A stretch of 64,000 bases of DNA from the NCBI RefSeq assembly GCF_050920755.1, contig NZ_CP158480.1, positions 620,001 to 684,000 on the forward strand. Direction: 5' to 3'. The notes beneath the pieces were generated by a model. It was not told the DNA's origin. It worked only from the letters and a program-made list of their open reading frames with translations, and did not search any database. This DNA is from Oligella sp050920755. GTDB taxonomy: Bacteria > Pseudomonadota > Gammaproteobacteria > Burkholderiales > Burkholderiaceae_B. Made by a program: the position numbers and the translations under genes. The first letter of the stretch is position 1. Every line of letters begins with the position of its first letter. This document shows, piece after piece, positions 62,362 to 64,000 of the stretch.

Positions 62362-63798
62362 ATGGTCATGGAGATAAATGAGGTGACCACTACCGAGAGC
62401 GCAACCCAGGCGCGGGTACCCTATGATCCTAGTTATGACCCTTTGATGGACAAGACGCCTGGACTAGGCCGAGACTATGCGCCTACTTACTGGATTGGTA
62501 CAGCGGGTGAGCCACCGGCAGATGATGGTCCGGTGACTCAAGCGATGGAAGTGGATGTGGCTATTATCGGCGCCGGCTTTACAGGGCTGACAGCAGCCAT
62601 CTTTCTAGCCCAAGAGTATGGCATCAAAGCAACAGTTTTAGAGGCCAATCGTACAGCTTGGGGATGTAGTACACGCAATGGTGGTCAAGCGCAATGTGCG
62701 TCCGGACGTTTAAAGCGTTCTCAGTGGATTCAACGTTGGGGTTTAGAAACGGCAAAAAAAATGCATCAGGAATGCGTTGATGGCATGGAGACTTTTAAGG
62801 AGTTAATCAAAGATATTGATTGCGATCCTCAGCCAGGTGGTCACCTGTATATCGCACACCGAGAAAGAATTATGCCGGTTCTAAGACAGGAGGCAGAGTT
62901 GTTGCGTAATACTTTCGGCTATAACGCGCAAATTATAGATGCCGCCACATTGCGCAATGAGTATGTCAATGACCACGAGGCTTGCGGTGCTATGCACGAA
63001 CCTGAAGGGATCGGTATTCATGCAGGTAAACTCGCTTTTGGCTATGTGAAAAAGGCACGAGCCTTAGGTGTAAAAGTTCACCCCTCCAGCCCGGTACAGT
63101 CCTGGGAAACCCGTGATGGTTATCACTATTTGCAAACGCCTGGTGGCGTAGTTAAAGCAAAAGCCGTTGGGGTGGCTACAGGTGGCTATACCAACAACAG
63201 TTTACACAAGGAGTTTAAAAATCGTTTATTGCCAATTTTATCCAACTCCGTTGTGACTCGCCCCTTAACAGCTGATGAAATTGAAGCGTGCCGTTTTTAT
63301 ACGCATCAAGTTTTGACTGATACACGAGTGCTTCGTCACTACTATCGATTGTTACCAGATAATCGATTGCAAATTGGGAGCCGTAGCGCAATTACAGGTC
63401 GTGTAGCGCCTGAGCAAAAGTATGAAGACTTGCTTAGAGCTTCAATTAAACGTAAATTCCCCGAATTAGGAGATATTCCATTGGAATACTCATGGTGGGG
63501 TTGGGTTGATGTTAGTCATGATATGATGCCGCGCATTACACAGCCGGATCCAAAGCAGAGTATTTATTATGCCTTAGGATATGGCGGCAACGGGGTTATG
63601 TATTCAGCACAAGCTGGTAAGCGTTTAGCTCAGTGGATCGCTGGTCATGGAGAAGAGTTGGACCTGCCTATTTTCAATAGTCGACTGCCTTTTCCTAACT
63701 TATTTGAAAAAGTGGAGTCTGAGACTTTTGCACCATTCCGCCGCCTTGGTCAACGCTTTCTTTATCGTTGGTATCACCTTAAAGACGAGGTGTTGTAG
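62362..63798 (+). CDS. tauY: TauY-like FAD-dependent taurine dehydrogenase large subunit
   Basis: 478 residues. DadA-type amino acid oxidoreductase: FAD motif VAIIGAGFTGLTAAIFLAQE near residue 70, TAWGCSTRNGGQAQ at about 110, and C-terminal YALGYGGNGVMYSAQAGKRL. The first 60 residues are a lead of uncertain role. Oxidises taurine to sulfoacetaldehyde and ammonia; electron acceptor likely cytochrome c (family knowledge). Start ATG 62362 has GGAGAG upstream. No cytochrome gene is in view. Confidence 0.85.
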   Translation: MVMEINEVTTTESATQARVPYDPSYDPLMDKTPGLGRDYAPTYWIGTAGEPPADDGPVTQAMEVDVAIIGAGFTGLTAAIFLAQEYGIKATVLEANRTAWGCSTRNGGQAQCASGRLKRSQWIQRWGLETAKKMHQECVDGMETFKELIKDIDCDPQPGGHLYIAHRERIMPVLRQEAELLRNTFGYNAQIIDAATLRNEYVNDHEACGAMHEPEGIGIHAGKLAFGYVKKARALGVKVHPSSPVQSWETRDGYHYLQTPGGVVKAKAVGVATGGYTNNSLHKEFKNRLLPILSNSVVTRPLTADEIEACRFYTHQVLTDTRVLRHYYRLLPDNRLQIGSRSAITGRVAPEQKYEDLLRASIKRKFPELGDIPLEYSWWGWVDVSHDMMPRITQPDPKQSIYYALGYGGNGVMYSAQAGKRLAQWIAGHGEELDLPIFNSRLPFPNLFEKVESETFAPFRRLGQRFLYRWYHLKDEVL

Positions 63799-63870
63799 TC
63801 AGTAGGCGGTGCAGTTTAAATAAATAATAACTATAGTTACTTAACATAGTACATAGTACGGAGACAGAAA

Positions 63871-64000
63871 ATGAAACTTAATAAACTATTCAAAAAAACC
63901 GTAGTCGGGGCTTTTGGTTTTTTTATAGCAACTGCGGTAAGCGCAGCGACATTTAAAGTTGCGATCGGTGATGCGGCTGGCGGTACCCAACACGAATTGG
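63871..64000 (+). CDS. tauK: TRAP-transporter periplasmic binding protein, TauK/DctP-like (partial)
   Basis: 43 residues before the right edge. ATG 63871 with GGAG nine bases upstream, a signal peptide with hydrophobic core VVGAFGFFIATAVSA and a cleavage site near AVSAA, then mature start TFKVAIGDAAGGTQHEL. This opening fits DctP-family TRAP binding proteins; TauKLM is the known TRAP taurine transporter. Without the rest, an ABC or TTT binding protein cannot be excluded. Confidence 0.6.
   Translation, partial: MKLNKLFKKTVVGAFGFFIATAVSAATFKVAIGDAAGGTQHEL

Noticed and set aside
1..64000. Very frequent ACCGGT/GCCGGT words, considered as a DNA-uptake signal
   Set aside because: They occur mostly in frame as Thr-Gly and Ala-Gly codons and are scattered in coding DNA without a fixed longer flank; codon preference explains them.

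Overview
The window looks like the chromosome of a betaproteobacterium of the order Burkholderiales, most likely a low-GC member of the Alcaligenaceae. This rests on gene order rather than on any 16S sequence: ntrYX-trkAH, rhodanese-grxC-secB-gpsA, gpmA-envC-ctpA-moeB, atpIBEFHAGDC, gatCAB divergent from mreBCD-mrdA-rodA, mutY-ftsXE and DUF3460-scpA-panC are arrangements I know from Bordetella-like genomes. The species cannot be fixed from the sequence alone. Most of the window is compact housekeeping DNA. No rRNA, tRNA, CRISPR array, insertion sequence or prophage was seen.

Layout. 1-3910: end of a sensor kinase (ntrY-like), a short response regulator without an AAA+ domain, and the TrkA/TrkH potassium uptake pair. 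4005-8827: trmL, comF, a BioC-like methyltransferase, and the operon rhodanese-like gene, grxC, secB, gpsA. 8980-13816: gpmA, envC-like, ctpA, moeB, closed by a clear terminator. 13887-15773: an M61 peptidase. 16074-23526: the complete F1Fo ATP synthase operon, with hairpins in three of its gene junctions and a strong terminator. 23653-32217: GST, 5-formyl-THF cyclo-ligase, Slt transglycosylase, CCA enzyme, YdcZ-type exporter, a MidA/NDUFAF7-type methyltransferase, a PHB-depolymerase-like esterase behind an FNR-type box, and exonuclease III.

32363-37404 is an accessory five-gene operon. It encodes a GtrA-type flippase, a GT2 undecaprenyl-phosphate sugar synthase, an ArnT-like GT39 transferase, an OmpR-type regulator and its kinase. 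It is preceded by four hexamers spaced exactly 11 bp apart, the form expected for an OmpR-family operator. The likely role is regulated sugar decoration of lipid A or another envelope polymer. It sits between xth and pyrE.

37491-54271: pyrE, a DUF943-like small membrane protein, gatBAC, the Rod/elongasome genes mreBCD-mrdA-rodA, mutY, ftsXE, DUF3460, scpA, panC, a small membrane protein and an orphan NlpA/MetQ-type binding protein.

54364-64000 is a taurine (2-aminoethanesulfonate) dissimilation island: TauE-type sulfite exporter, phosphate acetyltransferase, an IclR regulator, a CobT/CobS-like VWA-AAA+ pair, sulfoacetaldehyde acetyltransferase (Xsc), TauX/TauY-like taurine dehydrogenase subunits and the start of a TRAP-type binding protein (TauK-like). 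The route is uptake, oxidative deamination to sulfoacetaldehyde, cleavage by Xsc to acetyl phosphate and sulfite, conversion to acetyl-CoA by Pta, and export of sulfite. The VWA/AAA+ pair, with no CobN beside it, is the most intriguing part: it may be an activase or assembly machine dedicated to this pathway. Gene calls here are from reading the translations; no database search was run.
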